From contig JAHLKX010000008.1 of NCBI GenBank assembly GCA_020444515.1, positions 124,001 to 188,000 of the forward strand: a stretch of 64,000 nucleotides of DNA. Reading direction: 5' to 3'. Below are positions 15,249 through 24,234 of the stretch, one piece after another (the stretch's first letter is position 1; each line of letters opens with the position of its first letter). The position numbers were made by a program, and so were the translations under genes. The notes below the pieces were generated by a model, which saw nothing but the letters and a program-made list of their open reading frames with translations, did not search any database and was not told where the DNA came from. The DNA comes from Bacteroidota bacterium (GTDB taxonomy: Bacteria > Bacteroidota > Bacteroidia > Bacteroidales > JAADJA01).

Positions 15249-16361
15249 TCAAATATTCTCTGTGATTTTTTGTACCAGTTTGGATTGATTGAAAAATTGT
15301 TTGGCCACAATTCTCAGCACAGTATAACTGGGAATAGCGAGGATCATCCCGGGGATTCCGGCCAGGCTTCCGGCCATCAATATGATTAAAAATATTTCGA
15401 TGGGATGCGCTTTGACACTGGTTGAATAAATCAGCGGCTGCAATACCATATTATCGATCAGGTTTGCTACGACAAACGTACCGATAATAATGGATGAAAT
15501 GGGAACAATATCATCATAAGAACCCATACTCAGGTTACTGGTAGCACCGATGAGCACACCCATTGAAGCCCCAATAATAGGGCCGAGATAAGGGATTACA
15601 TTCATCAGTCCGCCGAGGAATCCAATCAGCAATGCGCTCTCCACGTTAAAAAAGGTAAGCCCCAAGGTTATCAGGGTCATCATCGTGAGCAACTCAATGC
15701 TTAAACCCACAAAATAACGCGACAACAAATGGCGTGTATCCCGCAATATAATGGCACCCTTATCTTCATATTTTGTAGGTACAAAAAGCATAATTCCATT
15801 GTAAAACAAATTATCATCCCTCAAGAAAAAGAAAGCCATAAAAATGACAGAAAAAATACCAATAAAGATGGAACCTGCCAGTCCAACCACGTTTCCTAAC
15901 AGATTTTTTATCGAGGTCATATTGACCAGCGATTCCAGCTCAAGGGCGATGGAGTTTTCAAGCGTTTTATGATCATCCAGCATATTCCACTCCACCAGTT
16001 TATGTTCAACATTTTGTAGTGGTTTTTGTAATTGCTCACTCAGATATTGAAAATCAATGCTGCCAATTACCTGTGCCTGCCGGTTGATAATGGGAACAAA
16101 AGCCATAAAAAGAGAAGCAATAATGACGATCATGACGATCAGTGCCAATATGGTACTTAACGTATGGGGCATTTTAAATTTTTCAAACTGGATCTTATCG
16201 AATAATCGCACCAGTGGGTGACCAATAAACGACAGTACACCAGCCAACAGCACATAAACCAGGATATCCGCAAAATACCAGGCCAGGTAAATGCCCACAA
16301 GGGAAGCAATAACCCCGCCAATGAGCCGGTAATTAATATTCATCTGCATTATTTTTAACAA
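15249..16361 (-). CDS. AI-2E family transporter (PerM/YdiK-like permease)
   Basis: 370 residues with about seven or eight membrane segments in the AI-2E pattern. Two or three helices lie at the N-terminus (GGVIASLVGIYLAWYFADILVYVLLAGVLSFI), then a soluble amphipathic region near 95-160, then a C-terminal bundle with LGGLMNVIPYLGPIIGASMGVLIG and LADNLVLQP-like text (IDNMVLQPLIYS). Members include TqsA and Na+/H+ antiporters, so the substrate is open. A second ATG seven codons in (16340) is an equally likely start. Confidence 0.88.
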   Translation of the reverse strand: MLKIMQMNINYRLIGGVIASLVGIYLAWYFADILVYVLLAGVLSFIGHPLVRLFDKIQFEKFKMPHTLSTILALIVMIVIIASLFMAFVPIINRQAQVIGSIDFQYLSEQLQKPLQNVEHKLVEWNMLDDHKTLENSIALELESLVNMTSIKNLLGNVVGLAGSIFIGIFSVIFMAFFFLRDDNLFYNGIMLFVPTKYEDKGAIILRDTRHLLSRYFVGLSIELLTMMTLITLGLTFFNVESALLIGFLGGLMNVIPYLGPIIGASMGVLIGATSNLSMGSYDDIVPISSIIIGTFVVANLIDNMVLQPLIYSTSVKAHPIEIFLIILMAGSLAGIPGMILAIPSYTVLRIVAKQFFNQSKLVQKITENI

Positions 16362-16407
16362 AGATAGAGAATAATGTATTTTCCATTCTGCCCATCATGA
16401 AATCGCA

Positions 16408-18897
16408 TCAACGTGATAAATTAAACTTAAAGGTCAGCTTCCACGCCATATTCTCCCAACCATTTTTAAAAGTGTAGGGTCCATATCGGTAAAAACCACC
16501 AATTCCCAGGGAATAGATTCTAAGGTTCAGTAAGTTGTTGATAAGTAATCCCGACTCATAAAACCCTTTTTCCATTGTTTTAAAATTCACATTATGATGA
16601 CTTTGCTGAAAATCGAGCCAACCAAAACCTATGTTCGTAACCAATGCAAATTCAGGATGGAAAAAACCGACTTTTCCCAATAACTTTTCAAAATCATGGG
16701 TTATGTATAAAGCTACATATTTGTTGGATAAAAACTCATTCATTCGCATGGTGGCAAATGAACTGGGAGCATAAAGGGTAAATGTGCGGTAGGCGCCGTT
16801 TCCATTGTATAAATTGGTATAAGGAATATCTGTATCCACATAGCCTGCATTGATCCTGAAAGAGGTCTTACCAATATAATTGGTGTAAAATGACTTTTCG
16901 ACTTTAAAATCATATCGGTTGTATTCGTACTCACCATCCAGTAATCCTTCCACTCCCCTGGAATATTGAAACCAGAAAATGGGCCAGTCGGTACCAAGGG
17001 AGATCTTTTTACGTAAGTTTTTGATGAATTTCTCAACATAGGCATACCGCAGTCCAACAACAAATTCAGTAAAATGAAAACGATTCAAATAGACTTTGAG
17101 TGATTCTCCCGGAATACTGTATTGATAATCATTGGTAACTTCCTTAAGCGTTTTGGTTATTCCAAGATGAACATTTAAAAAGGTGAGCGTGCGAAAATTG
17201 AACCCCGCCTTGTATTGCTCAATTTGATCCATTCGGCGGACCAGAAAGTCCCTGAAGTTCTCCGTATTGATAAGATAAGGTTGTTCGTCCCAAAAGCTGA
17301 CGCCGGAGGTTTCCATTACGTCTTTCGTGTAGGCAACCTTAATTCCCATATCGGCTTTATTCCACAAAGTTAGACCCACATCACCCCCATACTTAAATTC
17401 CTGGTCTTTGAGTCCATACCTGACATATCCACCTAAAGCAAATACCTCCGAAAGTCGCTGGTTGGTATGCAATCCAATGCCTGGGGCAAACCCTTCAAAA
17501 GAATTATACCGCAAAAAGCGATGGATATCCAAATCAAAATAACCCCAGGGGATCTTACCCGTCATCAGGCTTTCAAATGTTTTAGCCGCCCGGTCAAAAT
17601 TCTCAGCCTGTCCTAAACTGTCGATATAACGGTAGGTATTCAGTTCCTTTTGGGTGAGTGAATCTGTGCGGTAATTTTTCCAGAAATCCTCATTCCGGAA
17701 ATTGGCATTGGGATCCACTTCCACTTCCGTATTGCCAAAGTCACGCGCCCGGAGATCAGGATTGAGATTGATGTTTCGAATATACCGCTTGCCAATACCA
17801 AAAGGAATGCGCATGTTGTTGAACTCCTTAAGAGAATCGTTATCTGCTTCACCCATGGTTACCCCCATCTCAATGGTCGTATCTGTAACATTCACCTGTT
17901 GCAGAATGGCCTGGTTATTCACCTGGACCGGAAACCAGTGCTCGCCATCAATCAGTTCGTACAATTGTTCAATGCGGAAAATCAAGGTAGATTTGGACTT
18001 ATAGGGTTCGGCTATTACATTTTGTACCGCCCATTTTTTGGTATTGATGGAGATCGTACCTGTCAAACCATCGAAATTGGTATTGATACGGGGCCGATAG
18101 GACAGAATGAAGACCGTATCTTCCTCTCCATAAAACAAGGTATCCTGTAAAAGGAAAAAATACTTACCGGTACTTCCCCTGCTAATCGGATTTACATAAT
18201 TCTTTCCGGAGATTTTAATCTGGTCATCATAAAAATCAGTCGATTGCCATTGAGAGATCAGGAAAACGAAAATGGGGTCTTTAAATCCTGATACTTTGGT
18301 AGCAATAACATCTTCCTGATTTTTATCAGGCGCCATGAAATTTCGCTCAGCTACCGATTCCATCATAAAAAGGTGGTGGTTTTCCAGGAAATTTCGAAAA
18401 TCCTCTGTACTATCCATGTCCAGTGAGTCAACCATGGGTAGTGAATCCAGCTCAAGGGTAAAGATCATCTTATCATAAGCGGTATAGGAAAAGGCATCCA
18501 GTTTTTCAGGATCGTTCAGGTCTTTATTCTTAATGGCATTGCGAATAATACGATGAGCAGGGTTTTCGGTAGGATAGACCACATATTCGGGCAATTCGTA
18601 TTCAATCCTTTTTAGTAAAATCAAATGTTCATTCTTTCCTTCCTGCACCTGATAAATTTGATTTTCGTAACCTACGTAACTTAATTGCAAAAAATGTATT
18701 TCCTCTGAGGTTTTTAAGGTAAACCGACCATCAATATCGGTGGTCCCTCCTCTGTTTGAATTATTGACAACGATATTGACAAAAGGCAATGCTACCCTGC
18801 TTTCCGAATCAATAACCCGGCCTGTAACCGAATGCATCTGAGCCCTGGATCCAAAACTGAGCAGGCCCATAATCATGATAATGATTGAAATCCTCAT
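16408..18897 (-). CDS. DUF5686 outer-membrane protein with carboxypeptidase-regulatory-like domain
   Basis: 829 residues. A signal peptide (residues 1-19, cut near SRA) is followed by a carboxypeptidase D regulatory-like beta sandwich at about 22-105 (VTGRVIDSESRVALPFVNIVV, GGTTDIDGRFTL). The long remainder is of the DUF5686 type, ending in many Tyr/Phe-rich amphipathic strands and finishing with FKFNLSR, as an outer-membrane barrel would. The N-terminal domain also occurs in TonB-dependent SusC proteins, but no TonB plug is seen. The function of DUF5686 proteins is not established. It is a single gene, divergent from the CHAD gene. Confidence 0.85.
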   Translation of the reverse strand: MRISIIIMIMGLLSFGSRAQMHSVTGRVIDSESRVALPFVNIVVNNSNRGGTTDIDGRFTLKTSEEIHFLQLSYVGYENQIYQVQEGKNEHLILLKRIEYELPEYVVYPTENPAHRIIRNAIKNKDLNDPEKLDAFSYTAYDKMIFTLELDSLPMVDSLDMDSTEDFRNFLENHHLFMMESVAERNFMAPDKNQEDVIATKVSGFKDPIFVFLISQWQSTDFYDDQIKISGKNYVNPISRGSTGKYFFLLQDTLFYGEEDTVFILSYRPRINTNFDGLTGTISINTKKWAVQNVIAEPYKSKSTLIFRIEQLYELIDGEHWFPVQVNNQAILQQVNVTDTTIEMGVTMGEADNDSLKEFNNMRIPFGIGKRYIRNINLNPDLRARDFGNTEVEVDPNANFRNEDFWKNYRTDSLTQKELNTYRYIDSLGQAENFDRAAKTFESLMTGKIPWGYFDLDIHRFLRYNSFEGFAPGIGLHTNQRLSEVFALGGYVRYGLKDQEFKYGGDVGLTLWNKADMGIKVAYTKDVMETSGVSFWDEQPYLINTENFRDFLVRRMDQIEQYKAGFNFRTLTFLNVHLGITKTLKEVTNDYQYSIPGESLKVYLNRFHFTEFVVGLRYAYVEKFIKNLRKKISLGTDWPIFWFQYSRGVEGLLDGEYEYNRYDFKVEKSFYTNYIGKTSFRINAGYVDTDIPYTNLYNGNGAYRTFTLYAPSSFATMRMNEFLSNKYVALYITHDFEKLLGKVGFFHPEFALVTNIGFGWLDFQQSHHNVNFKTMEKGFYESGLLINNLLNLRIYSLGIGGFYRYGPYTFKNGWENMAWKLTFKFNLSR

Positions 18898-18965
18898 ATT
18901 GGATAGATGTTATAACAAAAGTATTAAAAATGTAAGTTAATCATCTTTGGTGTGACGGAGCAACC

Positions 18966-18995
18966 TTTGTTTTGTAACAATATTCCTTAATTTTG
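18966..18995 (+). promoter_or_regulatory. Promoter of the CHAD-domain gene
   Basis: TTTG at 18966-18969, an 18-base spacer, and TAATTTTG at 18988-18995: a complete Bacteroidota promoter. The TTG at 18993 that opens the longest frame is inside it, so the ATG at 19005 is the start. Confidence 0.7.
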
Positions 18996-19004
18996 CCTGC
19001 ACAT

Positions 19005-19838
19005 ATGGCAGTGATCATCCAATCCTATTATTTAGAACACAAGGCAGTGTTTGCAGAGAATTTCAGGCAGGTACTGGATAACTTTGATATGGAGGCCATT
19101 CACAAAATGCGAACCAGCACCAAAAGACTGCGGGCACTGTTTCAGATGATCCAATTTCTTACCGATGGGAAATTCAAGGCCAAAAAACAATTAAAAAAGC
19201 TCAGAACCGTATTTAAACATGCCGGAAATATTCGAGAGATCCAAATTGAATCACTTTTGGTTAAACAATATGAATTGCTTTTAAATGAAACATTTCCTGA
19301 ATATCTCGAATATCTGAAAAAAAGGGAACACAAAGAAATCGTGGGTTTTCTCAAAAGCATCCCTCCCATTGAAAACCGGGATCGTATACTGAAGGATGAT
19401 AAAGTACTGGCCGTGATTGACCAGCTTCAGGAAGATAAACTGCATGAAGGAACGGCAGCCTTTGTTAAGAACAAAACCCAGGCTATTCTTGAAAATATTC
19501 ACAAACGGCCCAGCAATCACCGGATCCACCTGAACCGTACTTTTTTAAAACAATTGTATTATCTCTATGAAATGCTGGCAGAGTTAACAGATGTAGGCAA
19601 AATCATTAAAACGAATGTGGAAAGGATAAGGGAAATGGAGCAGTTTCTGGGAAGCTGGCATGATTTGGTGAATTCACCGGTTTACATGAATGCCTTTCTG
19701 AAAACCAGATCAGTTTACCGCACTTCTAAATATAAAATGCTGAAATCAGCAATTGCCGCAGATCGGAAAAAAATGCGACGAGAAATCCTGGAAGAATTTT
19801 ATCCTGAGCTGGAAGCGGATATTTACACGGCAAAATAA
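19005..19838 (+). CDS. CHAD domain-containing protein
   Basis: 277 residues, all-helical. The CHAD signature is visible as VHKMRTSTKRLRA-type text (IHKMRTSTKRLRALFQMI) near residues 30-50. Downstream come LKKLRTVFKHAGNIREIQIE, where the usual 'LG..RD.dV' loop is modified to AGNIREI, and a second half with FLGSWHDLVN, a helix repeat of the same type. Conserved His/Arg/Lys of CHAD bind polyphosphate, and members localise to polyphosphate granules; that role here is inferred. The start is placed at ATG 19005 because the earlier TTG lies in the promoter. Its last 16 bases overlap the convergent ABC ATPase gene. Confidence 0.85.
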   Translation: MAVIIQSYYLEHKAVFAENFRQVLDNFDMEAIHKMRTSTKRLRALFQMIQFLTDGKFKAKKQLKKLRTVFKHAGNIREIQIESLLVKQYELLLNETFPEYLEYLKKREHKEIVGFLKSIPPIENRDRILKDDKVLAVIDQLQEDKLHEGTAAFVKNKTQAILENIHKRPSNHRIHLNRTFLKQLYYLYEMLAELTDVGKIIKTNVERIREMEQFLGSWHDLVNSPVYMNAFLKTRSVYRTSKYKMLKSAIAADRKKMRREILEEFYPELEADIYTAK

Positions 19839-20518
19839 CTTTCCAGTTCTACCAAGGTATCCTTACTGGTTGTGATATCATGGATGATCTTTCCATTTTC
19901 GAGCACAGCTATACGATCGCAAACTTCGGTAACATGTTTTAAATCATGACTCGAAACCAGCACCGTTACAGCGGGATCATCCTTGAGTTCGTTCAACCTG
20001 TTTTTAAGTCTGATCTGAGTGGAAGGATCCAATCCGTTAAAAGGTTCATCGAGAATCAAAAGCTCAGGTTTTGTCATCAGTGCTGCTGCTATCCCTACCT
20101 TTTGCTGATTACCCCTGGAAAGATCACGAATAAACTTTTTCTTGCCGAGTATTTCACCATTAAAGAAACTTTCAAATTCAGCATAGAACTGGTCAAGGTC
20201 GCCTTTGGATAAACCATGAATATTCATTAAAAATTCGAAATACTCTTCCGGAGTAAGAAAATCAATGAGGAAACGCTGGTCAAGATATGAACCCGTGATC
20301 ATTTTCCATTCCGCAGATTTATTGACTTTCCATTCATTGATCAGTACCTCACCGCTATTGGCCCGAATGAGATCGAGGATCAGTCTGAAAAAAGTGGTTT
20401 TACCTGCACCATTATTCCCCACAAGGCCAAAACTTTCGCCTTTATGAATGGTGATTTGATCAATATCGAGCACCTTCACACCCGAGTAAACTTTGCTAAG
20501 ATTATTAACCTGTATCAT
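19823..20518 (-). CDS. ABC transporter ATP-binding protein
   Basis: 231 residues, one nucleotide-binding domain: Walker A GNNGAGKTT (34-42), Q-loop near Gln81, signature LSRGNQQKV (133-141), Walker B LLILDEP (153-159), and the switch His in SSHDLKHV. It lies 51 bases downstream of a DUF5687 membrane protein that is its natural permease partner. The substrate is unknown. The 3' end overlaps the convergent CHAD gene by 16 bases. Confidence 0.93.
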   Translation of the reverse strand: MIQVNNLSKVYSGVKVLDIDQITIHKGESFGLVGNNGAGKTTFFRLILDLIRANSGEVLINEWKVNKSAEWKMITGSYLDQRFLIDFLTPEEYFEFLMNIHGLSKGDLDQFYAEFESFFNGEILGKKKFIRDLSRGNQQKVGIAAALMTKPELLILDEPFNGLDPSTQIRLKNRLNELKDDPAVTVLVSSHDLKHVTEVCDRIAVLENGKIIHDITTSKDTLVELESYFAV

Positions 20519-20569
20519 GAATCTATTGCTTGAATATTATTACACATATTTAATTTGAAATTTTTTCAC

Positions 20570-22048
20570 TTATTCCCTGAACCCTTCCGCCATTTCATAT
20601 CTCCGTTTTAAAAATTGACGATAAACCCAACCTGAAAGAGATCTGGAAAACAGCAAGCCTGCAAGTCCCAATGCACCAATAAATAATAGTCCGCCTTTTT
20701 GATATCCCATGAAACTGAAAGGCAGATAAATAAAAACCGGAAGCAGAAATGCAGGAAGCATCGAAAGCCATTGAGCCGCTCCCATTCCCTGATAATTAAA
20801 TGTTGCTCCTTTGCTCAAATCCATTCGCTTTTTACTGAATGTGGCAAAATAAAACAATACAAAACTGAGGAACCCGATATTGTATAAATAGGTCATGGTA
20901 TTGATGAGCAAAATGTCCCTACCAAAAAAAACATATGGGATGGTGAGAATATAACAGGCCGTTGCAATGGATACTGACATCATGTATTTCGTCCGGATAT
21001 AACGTTCCAGATCCTTGTAATTGGTGAGGATATTATCGAAATAATTACTTTCATAACTGAAGCAATAATTGGTGTAATTAAGCATCATTCCTCCGGTCAT
21101 AAAAATACCGACAAAAATCAGGAAAGGATACATATCACGGTAAACTGGCTGGGGATAAAAGAAAAAACCATATCCCAAAAATAACGGAGCCATATAAACC
21201 ATTGAACGGGTTCTTTTATGCCTCCAAATTAGTCTTAAATCAAGCGATATCAACTGCCCGGTCAATCCCAATGTTTTAAGGTAACGGATATTGGAAAGAG
21301 AATCCATTTTTTCTTTTTTCTTCACTGTCACTTCATCAGGATAAAGCCGAGATCTCAGAAAAAAGTAATTTAGCAGATAGGTCCCCAGCAATATCAATAT
21401 GGGTATAATGATCCATTGAGGATGTAAAATCAATTGTCCAAACAAATAGGTTGATACTGAGGACAATGAAACAACTCCAAAATAATCCAGTAAGGCAAGG
21501 GCTATCAATACCACCCCGAAGACTCCAACAACAGCAGGTTTGCTCACCAGTTGGCGCTTTACATATGTTGTGAGAAAATTCACTGAGAATATTAGCAGGA
21601 TAAATGAAAAAAGCCAGGTCAACGCAGTGGGTGTTGAGTAAGCGGGTGCTATCACTTTCAGGGCAAATGGAATAATCACCAGCCACGACAGGAAGTTTCC
21701 AACCATAAATATTGATTTCGCAGCTACATAATGCACAATGGATGACTTACGGATGGGAAGATGCAAATAGGTTTCGATGTTCAAAGTCGGCAACGATTGC
21801 ATAAAAAACCGCAAAAAGAATTCAAACCCAAGATAATACAATAGAATGCCGTTAAATATTTTAACCGGATCGCCATCCGGATAGAGTTCTGCCAGGATCT
21901 TATCAATGAAAAGTCCTAGAGCAAGTAAATACAAAAGCATCAAACCGATGAGAAATCCAAGTACAATGTTTAGGGCGATATTCCTTTGCCAGATGGAAGA
22001 CCGTTTCATCTCCCGCCATTGGTGAATAAGAAACCATTTAAAAATCAT
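20570..22048 (-). CDS. DUF5687 membrane protein, ABC permease partner
   Basis: 492 residues with about ten to twelve hydrophobic segments and a cytoplasmic start, FLIHQWREMKRSSIWQRNIA, typical of DUF5687 permease-like proteins. The charged segment KKKEKMDSLSNIRYLKTLG near 245-263 lies between two membrane halves. It is first in a two-gene operon with the ABC ATPase. The family is known from Bacteroidota; the transported compound is not known. Confidence 0.85.
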   Translation of the reverse strand: MIFKWFLIHQWREMKRSSIWQRNIALNIVLGFLIGLMLLYLLALGLFIDKILAELYPDGDPVKIFNGILLYYLGFEFFLRFFMQSLPTLNIETYLHLPIRKSSIVHYVAAKSIFMVGNFLSWLVIIPFALKVIAPAYSTPTALTWLFSFILLIFSVNFLTTYVKRQLVSKPAVVGVFGVVLIALALLDYFGVVSLSSVSTYLFGQLILHPQWIIIPILILLGTYLLNYFFLRSRLYPDEVTVKKKEKMDSLSNIRYLKTLGLTGQLISLDLRLIWRHKRTRSMVYMAPLFLGYGFFFYPQPVYRDMYPFLIFVGIFMTGGMMLNYTNYCFSYESNYFDNILTNYKDLERYIRTKYMMSVSIATACYILTIPYVFFGRDILLINTMTYLYNIGFLSFVLFYFATFSKKRMDLSKGATFNYQGMGAAQWLSMLPAFLLPVFIYLPFSFMGYQKGGLLFIGALGLAGLLFSRSLSGWVYRQFLKRRYEMAEGFRE

Positions 22049-22151
22049 AAGGTCTAGGTTTTGAAAATTATATAATCGTCCAACAACCGTGCAAAATAGG
22101 ATAAATAATTTAAATACAAACCATTAGAATTTAAAGTTTCGATATGATCCC

Positions 22152-22200
22152 GTTCTTTTGTTAAATATTCGAACACATGGTGTTCTTTTGCGAACATGGT
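22152..22200. repeat. Two short imperfect palindromic repeats before the DUF5687 operon
   Basis: GTTCTTTTG followed by CGAACA...ATGGT occurs twice in tandem (22152-22181 with an 9-base insert, and 22182-22200 without). Each copy pairs GTTC with GAAC. The site lies between the oxyR stop codon and the DUF5687 start. It could be an operator or a small hairpin; it has no U-tract and is not a terminator. Confidence 0.4.
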
Positions 22201-23148
22201 TTAAAATTTAAGTTGGGTGTCCAGAATACTGGATTCGGGTTTGATTTTCATTCGGTCGGGTAGGTTTTGCAAAGCAACTTCCAGGAAGGTTTCAACCAGG
22301 CGTTTTTTCCAGTGAACCCTTGACACAGCCAGACTGATTTCCCTAACCGGCTGATGACCCGAGATGGGTTTTACCATATCTTCGTATTCAGGGGCTACAC
22401 CTGCTGTGGCCAGCTCAGGAATGAATGTCATGCCCTTCCTGGTTTCAACTATGCGCCGCAATGATTCAATAGAATTGGAAAAATAAGCCAGGTTCTGACC
22501 TTCAATCGGGGTTTCGGCCAATCGGCACAAAGCATTCACCTGGTTCTGAAAACAATTACCTTCTTTCAGATACCACAGGTCTTCTGGATCAAAATCCTGA
22601 AGATTGATAGACTTTTGCTGATAAAGGGGGTGCCTATCGGATATGTACAGAAAAAAACGCTCATAAAATAGCGGCTGAAAATGAATTCCTGATGCGCTAA
22701 CCGGGGTGGAAATGATACCAGCATCCAGCTCTCCCAGTTTAAGACTGGACATGATTTCCTCCGTAATTATTTCTTCCACCTCCAGGGTAAGATCAGGGTA
22801 TCGATTATTTAAATCATTGATAAAGAGGGGAACAAAATAAGGCGCCAGGGTAGGAATAATGCCCACTTTTAAGGTACCCCTGATATTTTCATCCAGTTCG
22901 AGGGCAACATCTTTTAATGAATCAAATAATTTTGTGATTTCTTCAATGCGCTCCAGCAATAATTCACCTTCAGGCGTTAATACCATCGGTTTTTTCAAAC
23001 GGTCGATCAGCCTGAAATTCAATTCCTTTTCCAGTTTATTGATCTGCAAACTCAGGGCTGGTTGACTGATCCCAAGACGCTCGGCAGCACGGGTAAAACT
23101 TCCTTGATAAACCAATTCGGCAAAATAATTTAACTGATTGATATTCAT
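22201..23148 (-). CDS. oxyR: Peroxide-sensing LysR-type regulator OxyR
   Basis: 315 residues. The N-terminal winged helix-turn-helix (1-60: NYFAELVYQGSFTRAAERLG) has the LysR pattern, followed by a linker helix and a periplasmic-binding-like sensor domain from about 91 (GTLKVGIIPTLAPYFVP). Cys199 and Cys208 (GNCFQNQVNALC) sit at the same spacing and numbering as the redox cysteine pair of E. coli OxyR, which forms a disulfide on H2O2. It is divergent from dps, the classic OxyR target, with 96 bases between. The gene name rests on the cysteine pair plus this context. Confidence 0.88.
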   Translation of the reverse strand: MNINQLNYFAELVYQGSFTRAAERLGISQPALSLQINKLEKELNFRLIDRLKKPMVLTPEGELLLERIEEITKLFDSLKDVALELDENIRGTLKVGIIPTLAPYFVPLFINDLNNRYPDLTLEVEEIITEEIMSSLKLGELDAGIISTPVSASGIHFQPLFYERFFLYISDRHPLYQQKSINLQDFDPEDLWYLKEGNCFQNQVNALCRLAETPIEGQNLAYFSNSIESLRRIVETRKGMTFIPELATAGVAPEYEDMVKPISGHQPVREISLAVSRVHWKKRLVETFLEVALQNLPDRMKIKPESSILDTQLKF

Positions 23149-23179
23149 GATATATAATTTATTCTTATAAACGTATAAA

Positions 23180-23208
23180 TAGTATATATATTACTAATAT
23201 TACTTTTG
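23180..23208 (+). promoter_or_regulatory. dps promoter with candidate OxyR operator
   Basis: TACTTTTG at 23201-23208 is an exact -7 element, but no TTG is present at -33. An inverted repeat TAGTA-N7-TACTA (23180-23184, 23192-23196) covers that position within an A/T-only stretch. A missing -33 element overlapped by a palindrome suggests activator-dependent transcription, probably by OxyR; inferred. Confidence 0.45.
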
Positions 23209-23244
23209 ATCCAAACTAAATAATAACCCCTAAAAATATAAATT

Positions 23245-23733
23245 ATGGAACCGATGATAAAAGAAAATTTAAAAGCACATATTAGCAATAATAATTCAAA
23301 TAGTGAAACCATTCTTGGACTAAATACACTGCTGAGTAACTATCAAATTTACTATCAAAACCTACGTGCATTGCACTGGCTCATTGAAGGTAAGCAGTTT
23401 TTCGTATTGCATGAAAAGTATGAAGAGTGGTATACAGAAGCTGCTGAGAATATTGATGAGGTGGCTGAACGTATCCTGATGATTGGTGGGAAGCCCACAC
23501 ATACTTTAGAGGATTATCTGGTGGATTCGGAAATAAAACCGATTAAAAATATCTATGGTGCAGAGGAAGGAATTCAGGTGGTATATGACAACAATAAATA
23601 TTTATTAGAACATTTCAAAAAAGTACTGAAAGAGGCAGAGAAAGCAGATGATGAAGGAACCGTTGATATGATGAGTGGATTGATTAAAAACACTGAAAAA
23701 CGGATCTGGATGTTGAAGTCATTCTTAGGTTAA
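23245..23733 (+). CDS. dps: DNA starvation/stationary-phase protection protein Dps
   Basis: 162 residues of the ferritin-like Dps family. Inter-subunit ferroxidase residues are visible: His44 (ALHWLIEG), His56 (VLHEKYEE), Asp71 and Glu75 (NIDEVAERI). The protein forms a 12-mer that oxidises Fe(II) with H2O2 and can bind DNA. The divergent oxyR gene supports peroxide induction. Start is ATG 23245; a second ATG at 23254 is possible. It is followed by its own terminator. Confidence 0.95.
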   Translation: MEPMIKENLKAHISNNNSNSETILGLNTLLSNYQIYYQNLRALHWLIEGKQFFVLHEKYEEWYTEAAENIDEVAERILMIGGKPTHTLEDYLVDSEIKPIKNIYGAEEGIQVVYDNNKYLLEHFKKVLKEAEKADDEGTVDMMSGLIKNTEKRIWMLKSFLG

Positions 23734-23744
23734 TATATTGAGAG

Positions 23745-23767
23745 CTCCGGAAGAATCCGGAAGTTTT
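23745..23767 (+). terminator. Rho-independent terminator of dps
   Basis: TCCGGA (23746-23751), loop AGAA, TCCGGA (23756-23761), then AGTTTT. The 6-bp stem is perfect; the T-tract is short. Confidence 0.65.
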
Positions 23768-23832
23768 CAGTCAACCCGGGCTAGGTCATTTACCTTAGAA
23801 GTAATTTACAAAGAGACTTAACCCGGGTTTCT

Positions 23833-24162
23833 TTAATCCTCTAATTTTTTATTGTTTTTATGTCTTTTTGAATCCCGTTGTGTCTTTTTTTCCATATTTC
23901 GGTGAAAGGCTTCAGTTAGGTCCACACCGGTCTGGTTGGCAAGGCAGATCAAAACCCATAATACATCAGCAAACTCGTCGGCCAGGTCAACTTTTTTATC
24001 TGACTCCTTATAAGATTGATCTCCATATTTCCGCGCCATGATCCGGGCCACCTCGCCAACTTCTTCAGTCAGAACAGCCATGTTGGTTAATTCACTAAAA
24101 TACCTTACTCCTGTTGTGTTAATCCAATGATCAACCGCTTGTTGTGCTTCTTTGATTGTCAT
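23833..24162 (-). CDS. MazG-like nucleotide pyrophosphohydrolase
   Basis: 109 residues of the all-alpha NTP pyrophosphohydrolase superfamily. The metal-binding motif is EEVGEVAR followed by DLADEFADVLW (the ExxE...ExxD arrangement), within residues 32-69. It probably hydrolyses a nucleoside triphosphate to the monophosphate and PPi as housecleaning; the preferred nucleotide is unknown. The C-terminus is Lys/Arg-rich (KKTQRDSKRHKNNKK). The gene is alone, divergent from the THUMP methyltransferase. Confidence 0.85.
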   Translation of the reverse strand: MTIKEAQQAVDHWINTTGVRYFSELTNMAVLTEEVGEVARIMARKYGDQSYKESDKKVDLADEFADVLWVLICLANQTGVDLTEAFHRNMEKKTQRDSKRHKNNKKLED

Positions 24163-24215
24163 AATTCTGGTGTTTTGTGTTTACAAATATGCAAAAATTG
24201 ATGACTCATTATTCA

Positions 24216-24223
24216 TACCTTTG
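24216..24223 (+). promoter_or_regulatory. -7 element of the THUMP methyltransferase gene
   Basis: TACCTTTG fits TAnnTTTG exactly, about 11 bases before the first ATG. The nearest TTG (24198-24200) is only 15 bases upstream, shorter than the usual spacer. Confidence 0.45.
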
Positions 24224-24234
24224 CATTTCGATCT

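Noticed and set aside
23773-23828. Two AACCCGGG palindromes between dps and the MazG-like gene
   Set aside because: They could pair over about 38 bases but there is no T-tract, and dps already has a compact terminator upstream.
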